Assembly (NCBI GenBank): GCA_038203615.1
Contig: JBBRDU010000003.1
Span: 1-64,000, forward strand
From: JBBRDU01 sp038203615
Lineage (GTDB): Bacteria > Verrucomicrobiota > Verrucomicrobiia > Chthoniobacterales > UBA10450
Length of the DNA stretch: 64,000 bases
Direction: 5' to 3'
The translations under genes were made by a program, and so were the position numbers. The notes beneath the pieces are model-generated. The model saw nothing but the letters and a program-made list of their open reading frames with translations, did no database searches and was not told the DNA's origin. Within the stretch, counting starts at the first letter, position 1. Every line of letters starts with the position of its first letter. Shown piece after piece: positions 16,897-25,536 of this stretch.

Positions 16897-17292
16897 ATGA
16901 GACAAATACCAAAAACAGATCTTTCACCAACCAACGGCTGCATCATCGACACGAAATGGAAACTCGGCACGCTCGGCTACCATCCCACGGCCGCCGGTGG
17001 CGAAGAGCCCAAAACCGGGGATGTGACTCGATTGCCCGAACTGGTGATTTACGATCACATTTGTTTCGGAGGCGCTTACGCACGGACCAACCTGAGCTTC
17101 CATTTCATTGGAGATTTTTGGAACGATCGCATCAGTTCACTCATCGTGGTGAGCGGCGTCTGGCGGTTTTATCGCGATGAATATTACAAGGGCGACCATT
17201 GGGACCTCGGCCCGGGCTACTACGAAAGCTTCTTTACGGCGAAAGGCCCGGACGACGTGGTCAGTTCGTTCCAGGCCATCGCGCTGACGTAG
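16897..17292 (+). CDS. single-domain beta/gamma-crystallin protein
   Basis: The 131-residue protein has residues about 48-131 forming two Greek-key halves: VIYDHICFGGAYARTNLSF and VWRFYRDEYYKGDHWDLGPG, the second with the crystallin Tyr/Trp corner followed by G-D. Both halves are completed by the calcium motif (N/D)(N/D)xx(S/T)S: NDRISS at 76-81 and DDVVSS at 119-124. Microbial beta-gamma-crystallins use this paired motif to bind two calcium ions. There is no signal peptide, so it should be cytoplasmic. The 45-residue N-terminal part is low in structure. Role unknown; stress or spore-coat-like roles are known for relatives. Confidence 0.8.
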   Translation: MRQIPKTDLSPTNGCIIDTKWKLGTLGYHPTAAGGEEPKTGDVTRLPELVIYDHICFGGAYARTNLSFHFIGDFWNDRISSLIVVSGVWRFYRDEYYKGDHWDLGPGYYESFFTAKGPDDVVSSFQAIALT

Positions 17293-17387
17293 AACTGCCC
17301 GCCTAGAAAAACCGCCCGCCTAGAGTCCGCCAAGGCGAGCGCCTGCTCACGCCCAAATCACGGCGATAGAGCACCCTGCCTACAGCG

Positions 17388-18341
17388 TCAGGGCAAAAGT
17401 TCAACGACGACCCGGGCACAACCCCACGAAAGGGTGAAGCCGGAGCCGCCGTGGCCGTAATTATGAATGATGGCGCGTCCATCGCGGCCTCGGTCCCGCG
17501 CCACCCGCACGCCTGATTTACGGAACGGGCGAATCCCGACGTGCTCGGCCAGGACCTGCGGCGCGTCCATCTTCAGAACGCGGCTGCACTCCGTGACGAT
17601 GCGGGCCGTGTCGGCGGCGTTGACGGTGCGGCTAAAACTCACTTCGTTGCTACCGCCAAACAGACAGTCCTTGGCCCGCGGGATGGCATACATGAGCGGC
17701 GCATCATGGCAGACCACGGCGTAGGGAAGATCCATTTTCGGAACGATTGCCACCTGCCCGCGATGCGGCTCAAGGTCGTTGTCGCCGGCGAGGTCACGCG
17801 CACCGATGCCGGCGCAATGGACGATCGAATCAAAATCAGCCGGCGCCTCCTCCAGGGTCTCGAGGTGCGCGCTCCCGCGCACCACTCCGCCGGCCGCCTC
17901 CAAACGGCGCGCCAGATAATCGAGATAGATGGTGGTATCCATCAGCGGAACCGTCAGGGCGAAACCACTCGCGCCCCGACTCGTTAGGGAAATCTCTTCC
18001 AGCTCGGGCGGCGCCAACGGCCGCGCCCCTAATTTCAAGGCCCAGAGCGGGATCTCCATTTTGTGACCGCGCGAAAAGGTACGGAGTTCCAGCATGGAAA
18101 CGCCGCCGGCCTGATCTTCACTGAGACGGGCCAGCACGTCATACGTCTCCAGCGCCCAGGACATGACGGCGTCCGCCGGCTCGGCGTCATAAGGATACCA
18201 AATGGCGCCCGCCGCCGCGGAGGTGGTGCGCGTACCGGTTTTATCGGCCAAAATGGTCACGCCATCCCCGCGCTCGGCCAACAGGACGCCACAAGTAAGT
18301 CCCGAAACCCCGGCTCCGACAATGGCAATATTTCTCGGCAT
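17388..18341 (-). CDS. FAD-dependent D-amino-acid-oxidase-like enzyme
   Basis: Read from ATG at 18341 (317 residues), which places the FAD-binding IAIVGAGVSGLTCGVLLAERG at the very N-terminus; a start seven codons earlier is possible. The second FAD loop TTSAAAGAIWYPY and the C-terminal HNYGHGGSGFTLSWGCA are the classic D-amino-acid/D-aspartate oxidase signatures. The enzyme would oxidise a D-amino acid to the imino acid with H2O2 release, in the cytoplasm. Substrate choice between neutral and acidic D-amino acids cannot be decided from sequence. It is divergent from mqnC. Confidence 0.88.
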   Translation of the reverse strand: MPRNIAIVGAGVSGLTCGVLLAERGDGVTILADKTGTRTTSAAAGAIWYPYDAEPADAVMSWALETYDVLARLSEDQAGGVSMLELRTFSRGHKMEIPLWALKLGARPLAPPELEEISLTSRGASGFALTVPLMDTTIYLDYLARRLEAAGGVVRGSAHLETLEEAPADFDSIVHCAGIGARDLAGDNDLEPHRGQVAIVPKMDLPYAVVCHDAPLMYAIPRAKDCLFGGSNEVSFSRTVNAADTARIVTECSRVLKMDAPQVLAEHVGIRPFRKSGVRVARDRGRDGRAIIHNYGHGGSGFTLSWGCARVVVELLP

Positions 18342-18416
18342 CTGTATTATTTTAAGCCCCAAAACAACTCTCGCAAAGCGCTCGAAAGAGGCCCGGTCAT
18401 AAGGTAGATTGCCGGA

Positions 18417-19508
18417 ATGGTCTCAATCAATCGCGATGCGCTAACCGAAAAGGTCTTGGCCGGCGAAAGGATCACGTCGGAAAACGCTCTTGTGCTGGCG
18501 CGCTGGCCCCTCGAAGAACTCGGGGGACTGGCCAATGCCCGGCGCGACCTGGCCAAGGCCGCCGCCTACGATGGGAGAGGCCGCCAGATCGTAACCTACA
18601 TCGTCGATCGCAACATCAATTACACCAACGTCTGCAACGTCTACTGCAAGTTCTGCGCATTCTATCGCACCGAAAAAGATGACGATCATTACGTTCTCTC
18701 GTTCGAGCAGATCGATCAAAAACTCGACGAACTTTCCGCTGCCGGCGGGGTTCAAATCCTGATGCAAGGCGGGCACCATCCCAAACTTTCCTTCTCCTGG
18801 TACCTCGATCTACTGCACCACATCCGCGAAAAATATCCGCACCTCAACATCCACGGATTCAGCCCGCCCGAGTTTCAACATTTTGCCGAGACCTTCCGCA
18901 TGCCGCTGCGCGAAGTGATCGCGCAGTTCCAAGCCGCGGGGCTCGGATCGATTCCAGGCGGAGGCGGCGAGATCCTGGTCGACCGCGTGCGTAAAAAAAT
19001 CGCACCGCTCAAGTGCGGCTCGGACCAGTGGCTTGAAGTCATGCAAATCGCGCACGAACTCGGATTGAACTCGAGCGCGACCATGATGTTCGGCCATGTC
19101 GAGACCATGGAAGATCGGATCGAACATCTGCAGCGCGTGCGCGATCAACAGGATCGCAGCGGAGGTTTCACCGCCTTCATTTGCTGGACATTTCAGCCGC
19201 AGCACACTGTTTTGAAAATCGCGCAGCCCACCGGCGTGGCCGAATATCTCCGGACGCAGGCGCTCGCCCGCATCTTTCTGGATAACATCGAAAATATTCA
19301 AAGCTCGTGGGTGACGCAGGGGCCAGGCATCGGACAGGTCGCCCTAAAATACGGCGCCAATGATTTCGGCTCGGTCATGATGGAAGAGAACGTCGTGAGT
19401 AGTGCCGGCACCACCTTCCGCATGAATGCGTCTCAAATTGAGTCCCTCATTCGCGCTGCCGGCTATGAACCGCGCCGACGCAACAATTGGTATAAGCTGC
19501 TGAACTAA
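18417..19508 (+). CDS. mqnC: cyclic dehypoxanthine futalosine synthase (menaquinone, futalosine route)
   Basis: The 363-residue radical SAM enzyme carries the cluster motif C73NVYC77KFC80 in the MqnC-specific context NYTNVCNVYCKFCAFYR. MQGGHHPKLSFSWY and SIPGGGGEILVDRVR follow, as in the MqnC/MqnE/CofH group. It cyclises dehypoxanthine futalosine en route to menaquinone. MqnC rather than MqnE is favoured by the length and the QGGHHP segment. No other mqn gene is in the window. Confidence 0.93.
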   Translation: MVSINRDALTEKVLAGERITSENALVLARWPLEELGGLANARRDLAKAAAYDGRGRQIVTYIVDRNINYTNVCNVYCKFCAFYRTEKDDDHYVLSFEQIDQKLDELSAAGGVQILMQGGHHPKLSFSWYLDLLHHIREKYPHLNIHGFSPPEFQHFAETFRMPLREVIAQFQAAGLGSIPGGGGEILVDRVRKKIAPLKCGSDQWLEVMQIAHELGLNSSATMMFGHVETMEDRIEHLQRVRDQQDRSGGFTAFICWTFQPQHTVLKIAQPTGVAEYLRTQALARIFLDNIENIQSSWVTQGPGIGQVALKYGANDFGSVMMEENVVSSAGTTFRMNASQIESLIRAAGYEPRRRNNWYKLLN

Positions 19509-19600
19509 AGGGCTCTGGAGTTGTCTGTGCCTAGGCGCCCCGGGCGCTTCTGAAAAAACCTTCCTTGACGATTGCCTTCTTATTCCCCATATAGCCGCCT

Positions 19601-19626
19601 GTCCCGCGTGGTGTTCTCCGCGGGAC
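19601..19626 (+). promoter_or_regulatory. hairpin in the bamA leader
   Basis: GTCCCGCG at 19601-19608 pairs with CGCGGGAC at 19619-19626 around a 10-base loop, shortly upstream of the bamA start. No run of T follows, so it is a poor terminator for mqnC; it may be an mRNA-stabilising or leader structure, or part of a repeat. Role uncertain. Confidence 0.35.
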
Positions 19627-19648
19627 TCGCCATCTTTAATCCTTACTT

Positions 19649-22069
19649 ATGATACTATTCTCCGGACCGAGCCGTCGCCCAGCCTTCGCCGTTTTGCTGG
19701 CGTCGTTTCTGGCGGTGTTCGGCCCCATTTTGGCGCACGGGCAACAAGGACCGCCCACCGTTCGGTCGATCGACGTGGAGTACACCGGACCAGCCACCGT
19801 CAGTAAGGAACGAATTCTCGCCCAATTGCGTACCACCGTGGGCCAGCCCTATTCCGACGCCGTCGTGGAGCAGGATATTCGCCAGCTTTATTCCACCGGT
19901 TCCGTGCGCAACGTTCGTATCTTCGCGCAACCCGCCGGCGACGGCGTGAAAGTCATCGTGGCCGTGCAAACCCGCTCGGTCGTGCGCGAAATTGAAATCG
20001 ACGGCGCGCAAAAAGTCAGCGCCAAGCGACTGCGCAAAGAAATCGCTCTCAAAATCAACAGCCCGGTCAACGAGGAGCAGTTGGAACAGGGACGTCAAAA
20101 GATCATCGAGGCCTACAAGGGCCGCGGCTACAACGACATCAGCGTGCAATTCCGAGTGGACCCGATCGAGGAAAATCGCGGCACTTCCCGCGTGGTTTAC
20201 ACGGTGAACGAAGGGATCAAGGGAGCCGTGCGCAGCGTCCACTTCGAAGGCAACGGGCATTACAGCGGCAAGGTTCTGCGGAAGCAAATGAAGACCAAGG
20301 GCAAGACGCTGATTGCCTTCATCGACAAGTCCGGCCGGCTCGACGAAGTGCAACTCCAGCAGGATCTCGATAGCATCAAGGAATTTTACCAGAACCATGG
20401 CTACATCGATGCCGAAGTAAAAGACGTGCGCAAAGAGCGCGAGAGCGGTCCGATCATCATCACCATCGCCGTCGTGGAAGGCCAGCAGTATCACACCGGC
20501 AAGATTACTTTTACCGGCTACAAGATGACGACGGAGGAAAAACTCCGGGCCATCGTAAAAATGAAGGAAGGCGGAATCTACTCGCCCAAGGGCCTGCATG
20601 ATGATGCCAAGGCCATCGCCGACGCCTACGGCACGGGCGGCTACGTCGATCTCGTGGTGTTGCCGGAAGGTTCGCCGGCCGGCCCTGAACGGATCGATGT
20701 CCATTACAAGATCGAGGAAGGCAACCGGTCTTTCGTGCAACGCATTAACGTCGTGGGCAACACCCGCACCAGGGACAAGGTCATTCGGCGCGAAGTATTG
20801 ATCGCCCCGGGCGATGTCTTTAACACCGTCCGGGTCGACGTGACCAAGAAGCGGCTCGAGAACCTCGGTTACTTCGCCAAAGTCGAGACGTATCCGGAGG
20901 ATACCGGCGTGCCGGGCCGCAAGGATTTGACCGTCCAAGTGGAAGAGAAGCGCACCGGCTCTTTGAGCTTTGGCGGAGGTTTCAGCACGATCGATCAACT
21001 GGTCGTTTTTGCCGAACTGACCCAGGGAAATTTTGATTTGAGGAGCTGGCCCGGATTCACCGGCGGCGGTCAAAAATTCCGGATCCGCGCCCAGGTCGGC
21101 ACCCAGCGCAAGGATTTCATTCTCGCTTTGACCGAGCCTTACTTCCTGGATCGCCGTTTGTCCCTGGGCGGTCAGGTATTCTATACCGAGGCGAACTATC
21201 TCAGCTCCGTTTACGATCAGCGCAACTACGGCGTCGCCTTTGAGCTGCGCAAACCGCTCACCCAATACCTCTACGGAACGCTCGGCTATCGACTCGAAGA
21301 TATTGAAATCTTTAACGTCAATACCAGTGCTTCGGATCAGATCCAGGCGGAAGCCGGCGCAACCGTCAAGAGCGAGGTCCTGAGCAGTCTTGTTTTTGAT
21401 CGGCGCGATAACCCGATACTGACCCGCAAAGGGACGCGCGTGACGTTCGCGCCGTATGTGGCCGGTGGGCCGCTGGGCGGCGACGTTCAGATTTACGGCG
21501 GCGACCTGGAAGCCTCGCAATACTTTCATCTGCCTCTGGATATGGTTCTCCTGTTCAATGCCGAGGCCGCGGTGGTGGATGTTTGGGATCGGTCAGAGAC
21601 AAACACCATCCAGGTGCAGGTGAAATCGCGAAACCCCGATGGCACCCCGATGCTGGACGGGATGGGTAATCCCATTTTAGTGCCGGCGGACGAGCAAATT
21701 TCGGCGGTGCCTATTTACGATCGCCTTTATCTGGGTGGTTCGAACAACCTGCGCGGCTTTGCTTTCCGCGACGTGGGCCCCAGAGATAAACAAGGCCAGC
21801 CGTTGGGCGGCCAGTCCATGGCCCGGGCCACCGCCGAGCTGACCTTTCCTATTATTGAGAAGGCGCGGGGCGCCCTTTTCTACGATACGGGGTTCGTCAA
21901 CGCCAATCCCTATGATTTCGGCACGAACAGTGTCGCTTCCGACGTAGGTTTTGGGTTACGGCTCGATTTGCCAATTGGTCCGTTGCGGATTGATTATGGC
22001 TTTCCGATCCAGACTGATGGCCGGGGCAACAAGGGACATTTCAACTTCAATGTCGGCTATCAATTTTGA
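19649..22069 (+). CDS. bamA: outer-membrane protein assembly factor BamA
   Basis: The 806-residue Omp85 protein inserts beta-barrels into the outer membrane. The signal peptide ends near ILAHGQQG. Five POTRA-like repeats occupy about residues 35-425, each carrying the GNxxxxxxxLRK-type turn (GNGHYSGKVLRKQM, GNTRTRDKVIRREV). The C-terminal barrel (about 430-806) has the loop-6 motif LRGF at 701-704, and the chain ends in Phe as expected for a BamA substrate of itself. The skp-like gene follows 56 bp downstream, the usual bamA-ompH order. The LPS-assembly genes that often follow are absent here. Confidence 0.96.
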   Translation: MILFSGPSRRPAFAVLLASFLAVFGPILAHGQQGPPTVRSIDVEYTGPATVSKERILAQLRTTVGQPYSDAVVEQDIRQLYSTGSVRNVRIFAQPAGDGVKVIVAVQTRSVVREIEIDGAQKVSAKRLRKEIALKINSPVNEEQLEQGRQKIIEAYKGRGYNDISVQFRVDPIEENRGTSRVVYTVNEGIKGAVRSVHFEGNGHYSGKVLRKQMKTKGKTLIAFIDKSGRLDEVQLQQDLDSIKEFYQNHGYIDAEVKDVRKERESGPIIITIAVVEGQQYHTGKITFTGYKMTTEEKLRAIVKMKEGGIYSPKGLHDDAKAIADAYGTGGYVDLVVLPEGSPAGPERIDVHYKIEEGNRSFVQRINVVGNTRTRDKVIRREVLIAPGDVFNTVRVDVTKKRLENLGYFAKVETYPEDTGVPGRKDLTVQVEEKRTGSLSFGGGFSTIDQLVVFAELTQGNFDLRSWPGFTGGGQKFRIRAQVGTQRKDFILALTEPYFLDRRLSLGGQVFYTEANYLSSVYDQRNYGVAFELRKPLTQYLYGTLGYRLEDIEIFNVNTSASDQIQAEAGATVKSEVLSSLVFDRRDNPILTRKGTRVTFAPYVAGGPLGGDVQIYGGDLEASQYFHLPLDMVLLFNAEAAVVDVWDRSETNTIQVQVKSRNPDGTPMLDGMGNPILVPADEQISAVPIYDRLYLGGSNNLRGFAFRDVGPRDKQGQPLGGQSMARATAELTFPIIEKARGALFYDTGFVNANPYDFGTNSVASDVGFGLRLDLPIGPLRIDYGFPIQTDGRGNKGHFNFNVGYQF

Positions 22070-22125
22070 ACGAATATTGACAACCTCGGTCTAATGCGGT
22101 CCAACCTATACTGTCCATCTCCTTT

Positions 22126-22785
22126 ATGAAGAAAATCCTAACTATCGCCCTTGGCACCATGCTGGCGCTCCCCCTCGCGGGCTTCGCCCAGGGCACGCTC
22201 AAAGTCGGAACGGTCGACATGAACCGTGCCTTCAAAGAATTTAACAAAACCAAAGACGCCGAAGCCAAGATTAATGAGGCGAAAAACGCGGCCAAAAAAG
22301 AATACGACGATCGCGCCGATGCTTACAAAAAGGCGCTCGATGAGATCAATAATCTGAATAAGCAGCTCGACTCCAACGCTCTCAGCGCCGATGCCAAGAC
22401 GGCCAAGGCGAAAGATCGCGACGATAAGATTACGAACATCAAAAACTTGGAGCGCGAGATCAACGAGTTCCGCCAGACGCGCGAGCGTCAGTTGCAGGAG
22501 CAGGCGCTCCGCATGCGCGAAGGCATCGTCAAGGAGATCACGGACGTGGTCATGGAAAAGGTCAAAGCGCAGAGTCTCGATCTCGTTTTTGACAAGTCCG
22601 GCATGAGTTTGAACGGCGTGCCGCTCTTGATGTATTCCCGCGAGAACGTCGATTTCACCAATGATGTGGTGGCTGTCTTGAACAAGCCGGGCCGCGCCAC
22701 CAGCGCCACCACCGAGAAGGCGACCGGCGCCACTTCCACCAGCGCAACCAGCTCTGCCAGTCCGGCCAAGGCGACCAAGCCCTGA
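22126..22785 (+). CDS. OmpH/Skp-family periplasmic chaperone
   Basis: The 219-residue protein has a signal peptide (MKKILTIALGTMLALPLAGFAQG). It then has the Skp opening LKVGTVDMNRAFKEFNKTKDAEAKI, a long charged coiled-coil (about 45-145), and a returning segment DLVFDKSGMSLNGVPLLMYS that closes the trimer body. Skp proteins hold unfolded barrel proteins on the way to BamA, matching the adjacent gene. The last 35 residues are an Ala/Thr/Ser-rich tail (ATSATTEKATGATS) not needed for the fold. A strong terminator follows. Confidence 0.92.
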   Translation: MKKILTIALGTMLALPLAGFAQGTLKVGTVDMNRAFKEFNKTKDAEAKINEAKNAAKKEYDDRADAYKKALDEINNLNKQLDSNALSADAKTAKAKDRDDKITNIKNLEREINEFRQTRERQLQEQALRMREGIVKEITDVVMEKVKAQSLDLVFDKSGMSLNGVPLLMYSRENVDFTNDVVAVLNKPGRATSATTEKATGATSTSATSSASPAKATKP

Positions 22786-22805
22786 CTTAACTTTCAACAA
22801 ATTGG

Positions 22806-22840
22806 AACACACGCGGGTCCAACACCCGCGTGTGTTTTTT
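22806..22840 (+). terminator. rho-independent terminator after the skp-like gene
   Basis: A perfect 13-bp stem (22806-22818 with 22824-22836, loop CCAAC) is followed directly by TTTT, 20 bases after the stop codon. It closes the bamA-skp unit. Confidence 0.92.
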
Positions 22841-22920
22841 GTACCGAGAATGAAGCCAGCGGTATTCTTCCGCGCCGCCGCTGAATCGGGCACGCCCGCT
22901 TGGCCCAGGCTTTCCTTGTT

Positions 22921-23718
22921 GTGAGACCACTCCTTCCCTTCGCTTTCCTCATCGGGTCCGCCCTGCTCGCGCGCGGGGCGGCTCCCAATTGGCAGGCCAG
23001 CCTGACCCGGGATCCCCCGGGAGATTTCGCGGCGTTGCGGCCGCTGCGCGCCATCTACAATTTCGGGTGGTCGGGGCTCACTGCGGCCACGGCGGAAGCT
23101 CAACTCACCAAATCATCGGACAACCGCTATCTGCTGGAGGCCAACGGCCGGACCGTCGGCCTGGCCCGGGCCCTTTGGCGATATGACGTGAACTTCCGCG
23201 CGGTGGACGATGCCAGCACCCTGCTCCCGGTGGAGACCAACCAGAATGAGACGGTGCGTTCCAAGAAAATGGCCACGCACCTCACCTTCAGTAACACCGG
23301 CGTCAATCGCTCCCGCATCGAGAATGGAGTGGTCGCCAAGGGTAAGGGTTTTTCCTTTCCGAACCTTTACGACCTGCACTCCGCCATGCTTTACCTGCGC
23401 AGCCAGCCGCTGAAGGATCGCGCCGTTTATCGCGTCGTGGTTTATCCGACCACCTCCGCCTACCTCGCCACCCTCACGGTGACCGGGCGCGAAAAGCTCA
23501 GTGTGCGGGCCGGTAATTACAACGCCATCAAGATGGATCTACAGCTGAGCAAGGTGGGCAAGGAACTGGAGTTGCAACCACACCGTAAATTTCGCAAAGC
23601 CACTATCTGGCTGTCGGATGATTCGGATCGGATGATTCTGCGCGTCGAGGCGCAGATTTTTCTGGGGAGCATTTTCGCCGAGCTCCAATCCGTAAAGTTC
23701 GAAACTCCGAAACAGTAA
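22921..23718 (+). CDS. DUF3108-family exported protein
   Basis: Read from GTG at 22921 (265 residues); a TTG seven codons earlier is also in frame. The signal peptide is LLPFAFLIGSALLARGAAP. The domain begins LRAIYNFGWSGLTAATAEAQL and contains RVVVYPTTSAYLATLTVTGREKLSVRAGNY and ATIWLSDDSDRMILRVEA, the beta-rich pattern of DUF3108 proteins. These are envelope proteins of unknown function, with a fold akin to lipoprotein carriers. It stands alone after a terminator. Confidence 0.75.
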   Translation: MRPLLPFAFLIGSALLARGAAPNWQASLTRDPPGDFAALRPLRAIYNFGWSGLTAATAEAQLTKSSDNRYLLEANGRTVGLARALWRYDVNFRAVDDASTLLPVETNQNETVRSKKMATHLTFSNTGVNRSRIENGVVAKGKGFSFPNLYDLHSAMLYLRSQPLKDRAVYRVVVYPTTSAYLATLTVTGREKLSVRAGNYNAIKMDLQLSKVGKELELQPHRKFRKATIWLSDDSDRMILRVEAQIFLGSIFAELQSVKFETPKQ

Positions 23719-23926
23719 CCGTTCCTGAGAGACCACCTGGCACAACGTTTACCAAGGACACGGCGTCACACCATGCCTTGTTTACTTGGGCGCTGAACAT
23801 TGAGCGTTTGACGTTGAGAGTTCTTCTTCCAGGTAAGGAGGTTTCTCCGAGACGTCCGGTGCGCGTTTTCGTTCATCAGCTGCCCACGGACACCCCGGAG
23901 GTGCCTCCCCTGAAGGCCCTGGCCGC

Positions 23927-24685
23927 TTACGGCCGGATCCACTCGCCGCGGACCGGGGGCTGCGCCCAGGGCGGAAAGCTGCGCCGGGGCGTGTAAACCC
24001 GCTCGTGCGAGCCGGGCAGCAGCTCGAGCGCCGCCAGCGTCTCCAAATCAAGGCGACCGGTCGGCCGCAATCCAACGCGCGCTTGATAGGCGCGCAGGGA
24101 AAATTCCATGTCCGGACTAAAAACTCCATCGGCCTGGTATTTAAAAAGGCCACGACGGGCCAGAACCTTCTGCGCATCCAGAATGACCTTGCTCTGCACC
24201 TCCGGAGGCGCAGTCTCGAAGGGAGTGCCCGCGAACATTGCACCACTCCGGGGCACCACCCGGCCTGGGTAAACGCGGGGAGGCTCGCGATCCTGCGGGG
24301 CTCCGGCAAGTGGCGCGCCAGGTCCCGGATTGACGGGGCCGTTGTCCCTGGCGTTGTCATCCGGCAGATCCGAAGTGCCCTCCTCCGATCGGGACGGAGC
24401 TGGCACGGTCGTCACAGGAGCCCTTGTCGCCGCCGGCACCGGCGTGGCGGCGGGCCCTTTGCGCAAGGCCTGCAACGTCTCCTCGTTCAGCTCGCCCGTT
24501 ATCTCCAGGCCGTTGCGGATCTGATACCTCCGGATGGCCGCGCTGGAATCGGCATTCTTCTCCCCCGTGATCTGCCCGTAATAGAAACCCTGGTCTTTTA
24601 AGGCCTGTTGCGCCTTGGCCACCGCCTCGTCCGCGCGCAGGGTCGTGAGGAAAACCAAGAATAATGCCGCGATCAGGAATCTCAT
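23927..24685 (-). CDS. exported protein with two peptidoglycan-binding domains
   Basis: The 252-residue protein has a signal peptide (MRFLIAALFLVFLTTLRA). A PG_binding_1 domain spans about 20-77 (KAQQALKDQGFYYGQITG, IRRYQIRNGLEITGELNEET). A proline-rich linker follows, then a second such domain at about 160-225 (AQKVLARRGLFKYQADGVF, LRAYQARVGLRPTGRL). No catalytic domain is seen, so it probably anchors to the cell wall. It lies 35 bp after the amidase gene and is likely the last gene of the proteasome operon's transcript. Confidence 0.88.
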   Translation of the reverse strand: MRFLIAALFLVFLTTLRADEAVAKAQQALKDQGFYYGQITGEKNADSSAAIRRYQIRNGLEITGELNEETLQALRKGPAATPVPAATRAPVTTVPAPSRSEEGTSDLPDDNARDNGPVNPGPGAPLAGAPQDREPPRVYPGRVVPRSGAMFAGTPFETAPPEVQSKVILDAQKVLARRGLFKYQADGVFSPDMEFSLRAYQARVGLRPTGRLDLETLAALELLPGSHERVYTPRRSFPPWAQPPVRGEWIRP

Positions 24686-24720
24686 GGTGATATGGCTGAT
24701 TGGACGCTCCGCCCGGCAAG

Positions 24721-25524
24721 TTATTCGGTAGAAGGCAATCCCGTCAGGACCAGCATCGATTGTCGCTGCCGCAAAGCGTCGCGATAGTGAAAAATTCCTT
24801 CCGTGATCGCACCCGCCACGCTCTCGCGGTAATCGGGACTGGACAGTTTCGATGTTTCATCCTTGTTCGAAAGGAATCCGCCCTCCACCAAAACGGCGGG
24901 ATGACGCACGTTCGCGATCACGAAAAATTGTTGCGCCCTGGTCCCTCGATTGTTCGCATGCGTGCGGGTGACGAGTGCCTCCTGCAGGCAATTGGCCAGA
25001 TCCTGGCTCTCCGCGTTGAGCAATGGCAGGGCGGTTCGTTGCAGGAAGGGCAGCCACGCGATCAGCGGGACACCCGCCGTCATTTGATGATCGGGATAAT
25101 ACGTCTCGATTCCACTCGAAACCGCCTTGCTTCCTTCATTGAAGTGAATACTGACCAGGATGCAATCAGGAATCCTATTCGTTAGGGCAGCGCGTTCCGC
25201 GAGGGAGATATAGGCGTCCCCCGCCCTCGTCATAACCGTCGCCATCCCCTGCGCCTGGAGAAGGCGGTCCACTCGTCGCCCAATATCGAGCGTCAATTCT
25301 TTCTCTACGGTATGGCCGACAATCGCGCCCGAGTCCTGCCCACCGTGACCGGGATCGATCACGACCACGTTAAACGGCTCGTGCCGGCGGGATTGAACCG
25401 TCCACCCGCTCTCCCGTGGCGTGGTCCATTGCAGCCAGGCGAAGCAAATCGCCATGAGAAGGACACCCGCCCAGGCCAGAACTCTGTCGGTCACTCGCGC
25501 CCGGCGCCCGGATCGTAAAAACAT
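24721..25524 (-). CDS. N-acetylmuramoyl-L-alanine amidase (Amidase_3)
   Basis: The 267-residue zinc hydrolase removes peptide stems from peptidoglycan. An N-terminal membrane anchor or signal (about 13-33) precedes the catalytic domain. Zinc and catalytic residues are all visible: His60 in VVVIDPGHGGQDSGA, Glu75, His127 in SIHFNEG and Glu214 in LVEGGFLSN. It begins 12 bp after prcA ends, on the same strand, so it is probably transcribed with the proteasome genes; whether this is functional or accidental is unknown. Confidence 0.93.
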   Translation of the reverse strand: MFLRSGRRARVTDRVLAWAGVLLMAICFAWLQWTTPRESGWTVQSRRHEPFNVVVIDPGHGGQDSGAIVGHTVEKELTLDIGRRVDRLLQAQGMATVMTRAGDAYISLAERAALTNRIPDCILVSIHFNEGSKAVSSGIETYYPDHQMTAGVPLIAWLPFLQRTALPLLNAESQDLANCLQEALVTRTHANNRGTRAQQFFVIANVRHPAVLVEGGFLSNKDETSKLSSPDYRESVAGAITEGIFHYRDALRQRQSMLVLTGLPSTE

Positions 25525-25536
25525 GAAATGGCTCCG

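Noticed and set aside
19655..21529. Minus-strand open frame of 624 codons
   Set aside because: Shadow of bamA in a GC-rich region; the plus strand has full POTRA and barrel signatures.
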